A stretch of 64,000 nt of DNA from Campylobacter showae (GTDB lineage Bacteria > Campylobacterota > Campylobacteria > Campylobacterales > Campylobacteraceae): assembly GCF_900573985.1 (NCBI RefSeq), contig NZ_UWOK01000002.1, forward strand, positions 124,001 to 188,000, read 5' to 3'. The position numbers were made by a program, and so were the translations under genes. The first letter of the stretch is position 1. Every line of letters starts with the position of its first letter. Below the pieces are notes generated by a model. It saw only the letters and a program-made list of their open reading frames with translations, was not told where the DNA came from and did no database searches. Positions 37,901 to 46,555 of this stretch are shown one piece after another.

Positions 37901-37945
37901 TTGCTTTAGAGCGCCGTATAGCTCTTTATTGTTTACCGTACTCAT
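34925..37945 (-). CDS. HerA/FtsK-like ATPase with serine-rich linker
   Basis: The 1006-residue product has an N-terminal domain (1-210), then a striking S/T/N-rich low-complexity stretch (about 212-312), then a HerA-FtsK superfamily ATPase. The ATPase has Walker A GVTGSGKTT (506-514), Walker B HITLIEESHRLL, and a downstream VDQIPNKLTPEV sensor-like segment. HerA-type ATPases pump DNA or polypeptides as hexamers. Its ATG overlaps the Hsp70-like stop (ATGA), so the two are translationally coupled. In many bacterial genomes such ATPases occur in defence islands. Confidence 0.85.
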   Translation of the reverse strand: MSTVNNKELYGALKQSLSGNAVIENLPVLELDGDIDISDVKFYHIKELTFEEDSPRREAFENVISTLRIDGIIFVYLIVGGSSGVSFYAGVTKDMSYRGELELDIDDIGKRVLKPSIEGNFRGSKVLEVEKGQKAELVSKIDKMKRFAKVSGIPSVYKDKEDFQGIDRLIDIMSGDEFALVVLAKPMSNGAIAGIEKVLFDAYNNIAPMTKTSVQHSDGSSTSTSTSATKGSSISDGTNYSESNQKGKNTSSSINTNTSKGESYSSSNSSTSRGTSESAGENSSFSKTSGTSQTKSENESFNKSESISKNQGSNLSFEFTNKMASELTKYIDEVLLKRINYGKNKGLFDSCIYLMSNEKGNLTKLGNAIRAIFSGDESNKSPLIFSNLNAAKDINEIKCIKNFQIPKINLIENTNAVISRSLLSQNLASQSCWMSANELSVIATLPKKEVVGLSLKEEVEFGLNIKEQISQDEAIFLGNMVQSGKELNQKIFIDKAWLDKHIFIAGVTGSGKTTTCQRILKSANLPFLVIEPAKTEYRAMLNDMDDLLIFTLGDERVAPFRINPFEFFPHESISSRVDMIKANIEASFDMEAAIPQIIETALYRCYEEYGWDISTSKNYKFSDPFADGVFAFPTLSDLVRQANIVVEEQGFDERLKKDYIGSINARLQGLLVGSKAFMLNNQRSVDFADLLEKNVVLELEEVKNGAEKSLIMGFILININEALKVKYKEYKNKGEEFRHITLIEESHRLLSKFMPGDSPNKKLGVETFADMLAEVRKYGESLIIVDQIPNKLTPEVLKNTNTKIVHKIFAQDDKEAIGNTMALNDEQKEFLSNLETGRAIVSNPNFIKPIQVQIAQLENVSTTKSAVIDAKILRDNVLDYYRQNYKKGIIPPVESKNNVPNVKDLEEALQYDFYALEVEWLKRVKDNEKIVLGGIKQMIDRKKIPNNVKYLSKYIFNKFYKNQDEGLHEDIKECINLIFEKIMNTEEIEILFDNYMDRHLKEYIQI

Positions 37946-40701
37946 ATATCTTTTCCTTGTATTTCGGTTTTATAGTCTCCGTTTTTTATACCTTCTTCGT
38001 CGGCTACTACGTATTCAAATTTACTTGGACTTGCGATCCTAATATAAATATAGCAGTTCTCGTCCGCAAACCCTGTATCTATCCTCATCTTTTTTATACC
38101 GCTATCGCTTATATCAACAGAATTTGTAGTTACCGATGCTTGCGTAGTGTAAAATACCTCAAAAATACTCTCACTAGCATCCATAAATTTGATCCAATCT
38201 CCATATTTGGCATCTCTGCTTACGACAGTATTAAATTTGCCCTTTTTCTTTTTGCCAAGATAGTATTTAAAATTTATATCGCTACCGACGTTATGATCTT
38301 TTACAAGTATGGTTCCGCCTTTTTTAGATCTTATTAATCCAAAAGCCACGCCCGTTTTCCCATTCGGTCTTTCAAAGTCACTATCGTTTTCGCCCAGCGG
38401 TCTGTAAATTTTATAAAGACCCTCAAGCGGCTTTTGAAATTCTTTTGATAAATTTTCCTCTTCTTGTGCTATTTTTTCATTGAATAGCTTTTCGACAAAT
38501 GCCGATTTGCTAGAATTTCCAGCTAAAAATATATTTACTTCTTTTATAGCGCCTAAATCCACTTTTTTATTGCTAAACGCTAGCCTCAATGCTTCAAAGA
38601 AATTATCTACGCCTCTTTTTATTCTAGCTTCTAGTATCTCTAAAATTTTATTTTTATCTATATCTAGGCTAAACCCTGCTGTTTGCTTACCTTTTGTGTC
38701 TATCAAATTTACGGATAATATGCCGTCTTTATATAGTTCGCCGTCATCTTTACCTTCCCATAGCGGTCTTAGTTTTTCCATTAGCTCTTTTGTGTTTCTT
38801 CTGGCTTCTTGAGCGCTACTTATCAAGGTTTCATGACCGGCAAATTTTTCGCATTCAGGCGGCAACGTAAATTGTATTTTAGATTCAAGTAGTTTTTCTT
38901 TATTTGCTTTAAACAGCTCAAAAGCTACTAGCTCAAGCAAATTTTCGCCGCCTAGATATTTATCGCCACCGGCTCCAAAATGCTCTATCACGTAGTCGTA
39001 TCTGCTATCTTTATCGGCCTCCCTATAAACGCCGAAGTCAAAATCAGTCGTTCCGCCGCCAAAGTCGAATACTCCGTAAAATACCTTCTCGTCGCCAACC
39101 GGCTCAAATTTATTTTCTTCAAGGGCGATGACGGCATATGCCGCTGGCTCGCTAGCTCCGCTTATGACTTTTAGCTTAGATAAAATTTCAGGCGTTTGAA
39201 GCGAAAGCGGTAACGACTTTTTGATACCTTTATAAAAGCTTTTTAGTATCTTTTCTCTTATATCCATCTCGTAAGTAACCGGAAAAGATAAAATGTAATC
39301 CAAAAATATCCCGTTTCGTTGATTATTTATATAAAGCCCCAGATAATAAGCATAAATTTCTATAGGATTTATATCGCCGTCTTCAAGCTCGCTAAATCCT
39401 TTTATCTCAAATTCCTTGCCTTTTCTATCAAAAATTTTTAGCTTCTTATCTCTTTGTCCAGCCCACTGTTTTAGTTCGTTTAGATAGGAGTTATATTCGC
39501 TAGATGCGCTTTGCAGCAGCGAGTTATATGCTGCATGAGATATATTTACGTCCTCCCATCTAGTATATGGCCTACCTTCTCTTGCCTCATAGTCTTGTAT
39601 AAATTTACCCAGATCTCCAAAACTTATTATCGTAGGATTTTCATAGTGGCTTTTTTCTATCTTTTTGCCAAGATCGCCTATGCCTACTCTCATCGGATTT
39701 ATTTTAACGGTATCCTCTTGATATACGACTACCGTGCTTTTAGTACCGAAGTCTATGCCAACTACTCCGTCTTTTATGCTACTTCTCGGATCTCTTGCCG
39801 TTAGGGAATGCTCTAGCTTTACCTCTACGCCGTCATTTTTGCTTTCATCCATCCCCCAGAGTTCCCACAGCCCAAGCCCGACATCTGTTAGCATCTTTGG
39901 CTCATACTCTTTTATATCGGCTCTTATTTTATCCTCATATAAAAATGGCTCTACAAATTTGTATCCATCTATTTTTAGGTTTTGTAGGTGCTCTAAATTT
40001 GATACTATAAATTTGCCTTCTTTAAATTCAAAAATTTGAAGTATTTTATATGCATTATTATCTTTTAGTTCGTCTATGATTAAATTTGACTTGATGAATT
40101 TATAGAAAAGCTCATTAAAAGGCACATCTTTTATACGTACTGCATCAAATATCCATATAGTACTTCCGTCTTCAACGCCAGAAGCACTCTTTTTTTCTAA
40201 CTTGCTATTGTAAAGCTGTCCATAGACGTACCCAATATAGTTTTTGTTTTTTTCTTTTGGAAGCCTATGGTATATCGCTTTTATAATGCTAATGGTATCA
40301 TTTTCTGATAAATTAGATTTGATATCTTGTGTGATATATAATCTTTTCAATTGACTTGCAAAAAAGTTAACGAACTTGTCTATATACGTGACCGAACCTC
40401 CAAATAAAATATCTAATTTTAACTGAATTTCTTTTGATGTATACGCTTGTGCACATATAATAGCATCTAACGCAAAATCATAAAATAGGTTTTGATCCTT
40501 GCCTATGTTTATTGTGTTTTGATCGCCCTTCTCAAGCTTCATAAACCCGCTAAAGGCCTCTTTTATATACTTCGTAAAAATATTTTTAGGACTTTCGAGG
40601 CTACTCTCGTTGCTTGTTAAAAACTCCGCCCAGCTATCGTTTATGTCCTGCTCAAGCTTTTCTTTTGGTATTTTTATTGTTTCTATCTGTTTAGTACTCA
40701 T
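37942..40701 (-). CDS. Hsp70/DnaK-like ATPase with long N-terminal extension
   Basis: The 919-residue product has about 310 N-terminal residues with no Hsp70 similarity. An actin-fold ATPase follows: phosphate-1 GIDFGTKST (315-323), phosphate-2 DFGGGTTDF (546-554), and an adenosine-type loop FLAGNSSKSAFVEKL. A short C-terminal beta-rich part remains instead of a full substrate-binding domain. The upstream GrpE-like gene (9 bases away) and the overlapping HerA-like gene form one operon. It is a specialised chaperone, not the housekeeping DnaK. Confidence 0.82.
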   Translation of the reverse strand: MSTKQIETIKIPKEKLEQDINDSWAEFLTSNESSLESPKNIFTKYIKEAFSGFMKLEKGDQNTINIGKDQNLFYDFALDAIICAQAYTSKEIQLKLDILFGGSVTYIDKFVNFFASQLKRLYITQDIKSNLSENDTISIIKAIYHRLPKEKNKNYIGYVYGQLYNSKLEKKSASGVEDGSTIWIFDAVRIKDVPFNELFYKFIKSNLIIDELKDNNAYKILQIFEFKEGKFIVSNLEHLQNLKIDGYKFVEPFLYEDKIRADIKEYEPKMLTDVGLGLWELWGMDESKNDGVEVKLEHSLTARDPRSSIKDGVVGIDFGTKSTVVVYQEDTVKINPMRVGIGDLGKKIEKSHYENPTIISFGDLGKFIQDYEAREGRPYTRWEDVNISHAAYNSLLQSASSEYNSYLNELKQWAGQRDKKLKIFDRKGKEFEIKGFSELEDGDINPIEIYAYYLGLYINNQRNGIFLDYILSFPVTYEMDIREKILKSFYKGIKKSLPLSLQTPEILSKLKVISGASEPAAYAVIALEENKFEPVGDEKVFYGVFDFGGGTTDFDFGVYREADKDSRYDYVIEHFGAGGDKYLGGENLLELVAFELFKANKEKLLESKIQFTLPPECEKFAGHETLISSAQEARRNTKELMEKLRPLWEGKDDGELYKDGILSVNLIDTKGKQTAGFSLDIDKNKILEILEARIKRGVDNFFEALRLAFSNKKVDLGAIKEVNIFLAGNSSKSAFVEKLFNEKIAQEEENLSKEFQKPLEGLYKIYRPLGENDSDFERPNGKTGVAFGLIRSKKGGTILVKDHNVGSDINFKYYLGKKKKGKFNTVVSRDAKYGDWIKFMDASESIFEVFYTTQASVTTNSVDISDSGIKKMRIDTGFADENCYIYIRIASPSKFEYVVADEEGIKNGDYKTEIQGKDI

Positions 40702-40710
40702 CTTTTTCCT

Positions 40711-41472
40711 TTAAATTTTTACTACGGATTTTCTTTTTATCTCTTTTGTTTTGCTATTTACCATGCCTTTTAACGCGATCTCGCTTATCTTGCCGCTTAT
40801 GCTTTGACTGGAGTTATGCCTTAGGTGCAGCTGCGGATCAAACTCGTCTCCCAGGCTAACGCTTTGAAGCTCATATATATCGCCGTTTGCTTTGGTAAAA
40901 TTTACAAATAAAAAATAAAATATCTCCGTGAGTTTTTTTATCTCGGGATTTTGTCCCTCTCTAAGCTCGTTATTGATATAGTCCCATAGGTTTTCGATAT
41001 TTCTAGACTGAACGCCTGAAGCAATGAAGCTAGCTAAGCTGTCTTCTTTTAGGATATTTTCTAGAGATTTTTTCGTAGATGCGGATAAATTCTTAAAATC
41101 CTCGTAAGCTTTAACGTCTTTTTTTAAATTTTCGAGCTCTTTTTTACTTTGCTCGACCTGTTCGGCGTATAAATTTATATCATCGGTCAGCTTTTTATTC
41201 TCTTTTTCGAGCTGTTCTCGCTCAACTTTGGCGCGAGCTAGATCGTCTTTGAGATTTTTTATCTCATCTTTTAAAAACGATGAGTCCGAATCAACATTAA
41301 ACCATTTGGCTAACATCGCTTTTAGCTTATCCATAATGCCGCTATTTATTTTTTCTTTCACTTCTTCATCCTCCAAAAGCTCTAGCAGTCTTTTTTTGTC
41401 TATCGAGTTAATCTCGCCTGAAATATTGATTTGCTTATCTAGTGTTTGATTTGATTTTTCTTCATTCATCAA
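40711..41472 (-). CDS. GrpE-like coiled-coil protein
   Basis: In the 253-residue product, residues 60-125 form a long coiled coil (KDDLARAKVEREQLEKENKK). The C-terminus, LGDEFDPQLHLRHNSSQSIS followed by GKISEIALKGM and KRKSVVKI, has the GrpE beta-domain pattern 'F-D-P-x-x-H ... G-x-I ... L-x-x-G ... A/V-V-x-V'. GrpE exchanges nucleotide on Hsp70, and the next gene is an Hsp70-like ATPase, so the pairing is consistent. It is the first gene of a five-gene leftward operon. Confidence 0.72.
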   Translation of the reverse strand: MMNEEKSNQTLDKQINISGEINSIDKKRLLELLEDEEVKEKINSGIMDKLKAMLAKWFNVDSDSSFLKDEIKNLKDDLARAKVEREQLEKENKKLTDDINLYAEQVEQSKKELENLKKDVKAYEDFKNLSASTKKSLENILKEDSLASFIASGVQSRNIENLWDYINNELREGQNPEIKKLTEIFYFLFVNFTKANGDIYELQSVSLGDEFDPQLHLRHNSSQSISGKISEIALKGMVNSKTKEIKRKSVVKI

Positions 41473-41591
41473 TAGCTACTCCAAAAATAAACTAAATTAT
41501 ATATTTTTTAAATATCTATAAAACAAAAACGATATATTTTACTATATTTTTCTTACTTAGACACTTAAACTATAGTATAAAAAAATGCAAA

Positions 41592-41625
41592 AAATTTAAA
41601 GAGCCTCGTCTGGCTCTTTAAATTT
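41592..41625 (-). terminator. Terminator between the 41633 gene and the GrpE-like operon
   Basis: AAATTTAAAGAGCC (41592-41605) and GGCTCTTTAAATTT (41612-41625) are perfectly complementary with loop TCGTCT; T or A runs on both sides allow use in both directions. Confidence 0.7.
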
Positions 41626-41632
41626 ATGGTTT

Positions 41633-42250
41633 TTAAGCTTTAAATGCCACTTCACTCGCCTCCCAATCATACTCCCCGGCAATAGTCGTCAGGTTTTGCG
41701 CTGTTGCTTGTAGTTGCCTTAGGGCTTCTTTCATCTCGCTTACCTTACTGCTTCCGTTCATGCCGGCTTGTAGGTTTTGAACGCTTATGGCCATTTGGAG
41801 CTGAGTTAGCGTCCAGTAAAATTTGATCAAAGCCGTATCCAGACCTATCTGGGCTAGGGGGTTTATGGCTAAATTTATAGCATCATTTTCCTGCTCGCCG
41901 TAGTCTTTGCCGATTTCTAAAAGTAGCTCGGGCAAATAGTTTTCATGAAATTTACTCTCCATCTTAGATAGTCTTTTTATGATATTCTCGTCTATTTCAT
42001 TATACTCATCTAGCCCCATAGCTGTTTTAGCGGCGTATCCGATAGTTTTTGCTACGCCTCCAAAGGGACCAAAGGTATCTTTATAGTACATATCGTCTAT
42101 TTCTTGCTCGTCTTTGTCGATCGGTTTTTTAGTTAGCTTTATGCTTTGGGTTAAATTTAGCATTTGACCCGCTAGTTCGCTCATCTTAAAGCTCTTTGCT
42201 TTAGCTACCGCCTCGTTAGCCTTTTGGATAAAATCTACGTTTAAACTCAT
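41633..42250 (-). CDS. Unknown soluble helical protein in the WYL regulon
   Basis: The 205-residue product is helical, with a glycine-containing central segment (TFGPFGGVAKTIGYAAKTAM) and no signal peptide. Operator site 3 with a TTAAAT -10 box lies 48 bases upstream, so it is a first gene with its own regulated promoter. No family is recognised. AAAGGAGA precedes the ATG. Confidence 0.6.
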   Translation of the reverse strand: MSLNVDFIQKANEAVAKAKSFKMSELAGQMLNLTQSIKLTKKPIDKDEQEIDDMYYKDTFGPFGGVAKTIGYAAKTAMGLDEYNEIDENIIKRLSKMESKFHENYLPELLLEIGKDYGEQENDAINLAINPLAQIGLDTALIKFYWTLTQLQMAISVQNLQAGMNGSSKVSEMKEALRQLQATAQNLTTIAGEYDWEASEVAFKA

Positions 42251-42509
42251 TTGATCTCCTTTGATTTAAATTACAACGTAAATTTAACATTGCATAGCGA
42301 CAGGTTGAGTCATTTTTCGTATCTAACTTCAAAAATATTAGCTTTTTCTCGATTTTTTCTCTGCCAAGCCTTTTCTTGTAGTTTTTTATGACCTCGCTAT
42401 CAAATTTTTCGCTATATTCTCGTCTAGCTTCATCTGCGCTTTTTAAAAGCTCTTCGGCTAAATTTACTAGCCTCTCATTTACGTCTTTTTGAGCGTCCGT
42501 TTTGGGCAT
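42216..42509 (-). CDS. Short frame, possibly broken 3' part of the preceding gene
   Basis: The 97-residue frame is helical and charged at the start (AQKDVNERLVNLAEELLKSA). The last 25 residues run through the operator and promoter of the next gene and look non-coding. It overlaps the end of the frame at 42479-42886 in another frame, consistent with a frameshifted single gene. Confidence 0.4.
   Translation of the reverse strand: MPKTDAQKDVNERLVNLAEELLKSADEARREYSEKFDSEVIKNYKKRLGREKIEKKLIFLKLDTKNDSTCRYAMLNLRCNLNQRRSNEFKRRFYPKG
42280..42312 (-). promoter_or_regulatory. WYL-type operator and promoter, site 3
   Basis: On the minus strand TGACTCAACCTGTCG (42298-42312) is followed 11 bases after GTC by TTAAAT. 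Sequence and spacing are the same as in site 1. It lies inside the 3' part of the frame at 42216-42509, which suggests that frame's end is not a conserved coding region. Confidence 0.65.
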
Positions 42510-42886
42510 GTTTGCGCCGCCGCCGCTCTCGTCGCTTTTTTATTTTGAATGTCTTGTAAAATTTGATTAAATTTATCGGTTTGCTCGGAGCTAAAAAACT
42601 TCCCGCAAAGCTGTAAGAAAGCAGAGATATCGGCTATATCTAGCTTATCTAGATAAATGCCGCGGCGTAATGTTGTTTGCATTTGCCTCATTGCTCGTTC
42701 ATGAGCGTCTAGCGGATTTGCTTGTTCTATTAAATTTAAGCCAAGATCGCTTTTAAAATTTTTCTCCTCTTTTTTAATGGCTTCTTTTATAGCCTCTGCC
42801 GTGCCCTTGCCGCCAAAGTCGGCAAATTCTAAGAAACATTCGTTTATCAAAGTTTGAAATAAAAAATCCCCTCTATCTGATCTCAT
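42479..42886 (-). CDS. Unknown protein, possibly a remnant of a ViaA-like gene
   Basis: The 135-residue helical product includes NPLDAHERAMRQMQTTLRRG and SEQTDKFNQILQDIQNKK. Position (after a RavA remnant) and a weak resemblance to residues 50-105 of the intact ViaA-like protein suggest it is the N-terminal relic of a second VWA gene. The VWA domain itself is missing. A small independent protein is the alternative. Confidence 0.4.
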   Translation of the reverse strand: MRSDRGDFLFQTLINECFLEFADFGGKGTAEAIKEAIKKEEKNFKSDLGLNLIEQANPLDAHERAMRQMQTTLRRGIYLDKLDIADISAFLQLCGKFFSSEQTDKFNQILQDIQNKKATRAAAAQTCPKRTLKKT

Positions 42887-42925
42887 GGGCGCTTATATCC
42901 TTTTTTAGGCGGTTTAGCTTCGTTT

Positions 42926-43978
42926 TTAGCTTTTTTGCGCTTTTAGCTCATTTGATAGCGCGTTTTCTACGATATATTGCTGATGCCCCGATAAAAATAT
43001 ATTAGCGCTTTTACTAAAATCATCGCCGAGCTTTGCTTTGGTTTCTTTCATCATCGTTTCAAGCTCGCCTAAAATTTCCTCGTATTCGTTTAAATTACTA
43101 TCCCTGAGCTTTGCATCGATTGCCATCATATCTCCTTTTTTGCGCAAGGCTATCGGCATGATAGGCTCTGAGCTAACGCCTTTGACGTATTGCCAAAAAA
43201 ACGACCCGGATAGCCAACCACCCCTTAGAGAGCCCTTATCCACCGATATATAATATCCCATATTTACGGCGCTATTTCTTGAATAATAAATCCTGCGCTC
43301 GTAGTTGCCTCGTTAGTTTAGCGGGTTGCCCTCAAAAGGACTAAAAGGAACGTAAAACAAAACGTCGATTTGATCGCTTGAGCCTGCGTATTTGTTTAAT
43401 CTAATGCTAAATTAGTAATGCGGAATGCCGTTAAAATTTTTAGTTTTGTATTCCTCCTCTTGCAAAAAACAAAGATGATAGTACTCGTCGGCAAGCCTTG
43501 CAACTCTTGGTTCTAGTTCAAAAATGAAATTTAAGCTTAGATTTCTACTCACGCTTTGTGCTACGATATTTTTGATCGTTTCCATATGCTCTTTTTCGCT
43601 CCAAAGACAATTAGCCAGCAATAAAACGTCCGCAGGTAAAACCTTGCTCCTATCGTTTAAAAATGCGGCGATTTTTAAGATATGGGCTAAATTTTTCCAG
43701 CGTCTATCCGAGATATAGATAGTGGTTTGATTTTCTTGTAAAGTTTGCTTGTCGTTTGCTTTTTGAAAGCTTTGCCCGTCATAGTCCATATTCTCGTCTT
43801 GATCGTTTTTTGGTATTAAACTTTTCTATATTTTCTCTGATTTCTTTTATTGCTTCAAGGCTTTGGGGGCTAAATTTGACCGAATAACCGCCAAAAGGAC
43901 GTTTGATACGATATGTTCGCGCTCAAACAGCCCCCTAGAGATCGCCGTGATGAGATTTGAAATTTTATTTTTATACAT
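42926..43978 (-). pseudogene. Decayed second RavA (MoxR ATPase) gene
   Basis: Three pieces align in order with the intact RavA at 45011. The start (MYKNKISNLITAISRGLFER from 43978) matches its N-terminus. The frame 43412-43789 (IYISDRRWKNLAHILKIAAF, LLANCLWSEKEHMETIKNIV) matches its lid region. The frame 42926-43261 (YYISVDKGSLRGGWLSGSFF, then RKKGDMMAI) matches its C-terminal region. The AAA+ core with Walker A and B is deleted and frames are broken. Its promoter (site 4) is intact. It indicates that two RavA operons once lay divergently around the WYL gene. Confidence 0.75.
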
Positions 43979-44008
43979 CGGCTCCCTTTTTTAGATTTTA
44001 TAAAATTT

Positions 44009-44036
44009 AACGTATTGCCGCGACAGGTTGCGTCGC
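44009..44036 (-). promoter_or_regulatory. WYL-type operator, site 4 (divergent, next to the WYL gene)
   Basis: GCGACAGGTTGCGTCGC (44020-44036) has perfect GCGAC/GTCGC arms. On the minus strand TTAAAT (44003-44008) lies 11 bases from GTC, driving the RavA remnant. On the plus strand TAAAAT (about 44054) lies further away and leads to the WYL gene, so autoregulation is possible. Confidence 0.65.
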
Positions 44037-44085
44037 AAGGAAAAAATTAGCTAAAATACGTCAAATTTAAATAGGAAGGATTAAA

Positions 44086-44952
44086 ATGCGCTCTCACGAT
44101 AAAATCGCCGTCAGGCTTGCTCAAATAATAGTAAAACTAAACAGCGGTGAAAGGCTAAGTATAGATGAGCTTGTAGAGGAGTTTAGCGTAAATAAAAGAA
44201 CGATTTTAAGAGATTTTGAGCGGCTTAGTATCCTACCTATCCAAAAAGAAAACGGTAAATATTTTTTAGAGGACTATGCTCTTGGCAAACTAGGCTTTAA
44301 AGATATAAAAGCCTTTGCCGCGCTAATCGGCGCAAGATCGCTATTTCCCGAGCTAGACGATAGATTTATCAGCGACGTTTTAAACGAGAAGCTAAACAAA
44401 GCCTATCTAATCAAAAACCAAGGGTTTGAAAGTATACAAATTTCAAGAGACGACTTTGAAGCCGTAAGCGCCGCAGTGATAAAAAACCGTATCGTAGACT
44501 GCGAATATAACGACAAAGAACGCAAACTAAAGCCGTATAAACTAATAAATAATAGCGGCATATGGTATCTGCTAGCAGACGACGAAGGCAAACTAAAAAA
44601 CTTCACTCTCTCTAAAATAAAACGCATAAAGATAAAGGGCGATACGTTTACTGCAAACGCCGAGTTTTTAAAACGTATCGAAAAAAACGATACAAACTGG
44701 TTTTCGGACGCTAAATTTAAGGTTACGCTTGAAATCAAAAACGAAGCTATGAAGTATTTTAAGAGAAAAGAGTTTTTGCCAAATTACGAAGTAGTGCAAG
44801 AGGACGATCACAAAATCATCATAAGCACGGAAGTAGCTTACGATGACGAGATACTGCGGGTCGTAAAATACTGGCTACCGTTTATAAAGATAGTCGAGCC
44901 TTTAAATTTGAAGGATAAATTTGAAAATTTGCTTAGGGATTATTTGAAATGA
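44086..44952 (+). CDS. WYL-domain transcriptional regulator
   Basis: In the 288-residue product, an N-terminal winged helix-turn-helix (about 8-60: RLSIDELVEEFSVNKRTILR DF) is followed by the WYL domain (about 130-205: RIVDCEYNDKERKLKPYKLI, then SGIWYLLADDEGKLKNFTLS) and a C-terminal WCX-like region. WYL regulators of this layout (as in BrxR and CapW) repress defence operons and respond to nucleic acid or other ligands. Operator site 4 is directly upstream, and five further copies in this locus make it the probable regulator of the whole set. Confidence 0.88.
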   Translation: MRSHDKIAVRLAQIIVKLNSGERLSIDELVEEFSVNKRTILRDFERLSILPIQKENGKYFLEDYALGKLGFKDIKAFAALIGARSLFPELDDRFISDVLNEKLNKAYLIKNQGFESIQISRDDFEAVSAAVIKNRIVDCEYNDKERKLKPYKLINNSGIWYLLADDEGKLKNFTLSKIKRIKIKGDTFTANAEFLKRIEKNDTNWFSDAKFKVTLEIKNEAMKYFKRKEFLPNYEVVQEDDHKIIISTEVAYDDEILRVVKYWLPFIKIVEPLNLKDKFENLLRDYLK

Positions 44953-44982
44953 CATAACCTGTCATCTCTTTTTGCTAAGCTT
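44949..44982 (+). promoter_or_regulatory. WYL-type operator and promoter, site 5
   Basis: ATGACATAACCTGTCAT (44949-44965) has perfect ATGAC/GTCAT arms. It overlaps the stop region of the WYL gene and lies 46 bases before the ravA start, so it controls the RavA-ViaA operon. The -10 box (about 44975, TAAGCT) is weak. Confidence 0.65.
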
Positions 44983-45010
44983 TATTAAAAATAAATAATA
45001 AAGAAAGCAA

Positions 45011-46555
45011 ATGAGAGAAAAAATTTTTAATTTACTTGAAGCGATTTCAAAAGGCTTACACGAGCGTGACGATATAGTAGCAAAAACTCTTTTGGCTACT
45101 ATTGCCGGACAAAGCGTATTTTTATATGGACCGCCAGGCACTGCAAAAAGCTTAATAGCAAGACGTATAAATTTAGCTTTTAAGGATGCGGCGTATTTTG
45201 AATATCTTATGCAAAAATTTTCAACGCCAGACGAAGTTTTTGGACCAATAGACATAAAATCTCTAAAAGAGGGCAAGTATGTAAGAAATACTCAAGGGTA
45301 TCTACCGAGCGCAAATTTTGCATTTTTAGATGAAATTTTTAAAAGTTCGCCAGCTATACTGAATACACTTTTAACTATCATAAACGAAAAACTTTTTAAA
45401 AACGGCAACGAAAACGTAAGAGTGCCCTTGTATACTCTTATTACAGCAAGCAATGAAACACCAGATATCGGTAGTGGGCTAGAGGCTTTATACGATAGAT
45501 TAAATATGAGACTTTTTGTCGAGCCTTTGCAAGACTGGAATAACTTTGTAAAGCTAATAAGCAATGAAAATGATGAGCCTCATATAGATGAAAATTTAAA
45601 AATTACCGTAGAGGAGCTTGATGTCTTGCGACAAAAAGCTAAAAACATTAAATTTTCCTATCAAAGTTTAGAAATTATAAAGTTAATAAAATCAAAACTA
45701 AACGATTTAAGCAATCCTATTTATATATCTGATAGAAGATATAAAAATTTAGCTCAAATATTAAAAATAGCAGCTATTTTATCAGATAGGGATGAAATTT
45801 TACCTATTGATACGTTTATACTGGCGGATTGTTTATGGAATAATAAAGATGAAATCAAAGAAGTTAAGCGTATAGTAAAAGAAAGCGTTTATACCGTTGT
45901 TTGTCCAGATATAGATTATACATTTTTAGATGAATTTAATGAAATTTATAAAACTTTTTATGAGTTGTTTTTCTATCAAGATGATATATATAAAACCAAA
46001 ATAGTTAATGATAAAATTTGCTACGAATTTGAGCTTTTAATAAATAGATTTAATGATGATAATGATAAGGTAAATGTCAAATTTTATATTCCCATAGATG
46101 AACATAAGGGCATTAAAAATCCGCTGGATGCGGGCGGTCAGCCGCAAAGAAGACTAGTTTATGCCTATCATGACGGAAATTTTAAGGTAGGAATAGACAG
46201 AGGCGCTTATGAATGCGGATGGGATTCCGGAGCGGCTTACAACGATCATACAAGCATAGTTAGAACCTTTTGCCCAACTATCTTGCATAAAAAGGGCGAT
46301 ATGATAGCCATAAAGGACAGCAAAAGGAAGCAGTTAATGAATATATCAAAAACTGCCCTTAAAAAGATGGACCAGATGATATCTGGTACAAATAGCGAGC
46401 TCACCAGTATTAGAACTAACGGTTATATGTTTTTGGCTAAAGACGAGATAGATAGCTTTATTCAGGTAAATATTAGCCTTCTTAATAAGCAAAAGCATAT
46501 AAGGCTAAAAATTTCACGCTTTATAAAAGATTTACAAGGACATAAAATTGCGTAA
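45011..46555 (+). CDS. ravA: RavA-like MoxR AAA+ ATPase
   Basis: In the 514-residue product, Walker A is GPPGTAKS (40-47), Walker B is FAFLDEIF (103-110), and the RavA-specific EYLMQKFSTPDEVFGPI and ASNETPDIGSGLEALYDRLN follow. The lid has YISDRRYKNLAQILKIAAIL. E. coli RavA works with ViaA as a chaperone-like complex at the inner membrane, influencing respiratory complexes and aminoglycoside sensitivity. Here the C-terminal 170 residues differ from E. coli. The viaA-like gene overlaps the 3' end. Confidence 0.87.
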   Translation: MREKIFNLLEAISKGLHERDDIVAKTLLATIAGQSVFLYGPPGTAKSLIARRINLAFKDAAYFEYLMQKFSTPDEVFGPIDIKSLKEGKYVRNTQGYLPSANFAFLDEIFKSSPAILNTLLTIINEKLFKNGNENVRVPLYTLITASNETPDIGSGLEALYDRLNMRLFVEPLQDWNNFVKLISNENDEPHIDENLKITVEELDVLRQKAKNIKFSYQSLEIIKLIKSKLNDLSNPIYISDRRYKNLAQILKIAAILSDRDEILPIDTFILADCLWNNKDEIKEVKRIVKESVYTVVCPDIDYTFLDEFNEIYKTFYELFFYQDDIYKTKIVNDKICYEFELLINRFNDDNDKVNVKFYIPIDEHKGIKNPLDAGGQPQRRLVYAYHDGNFKVGIDRGAYECGWDSGAAYNDHTSIVRTFCPTILHKKGDMIAIKDSKRKQLMNISKTALKKMDQMISGTNSELTSIRTNGYMFLAKDEIDSFIQVNISLLNKQKHIRLKISRFIKDLQGHKIA

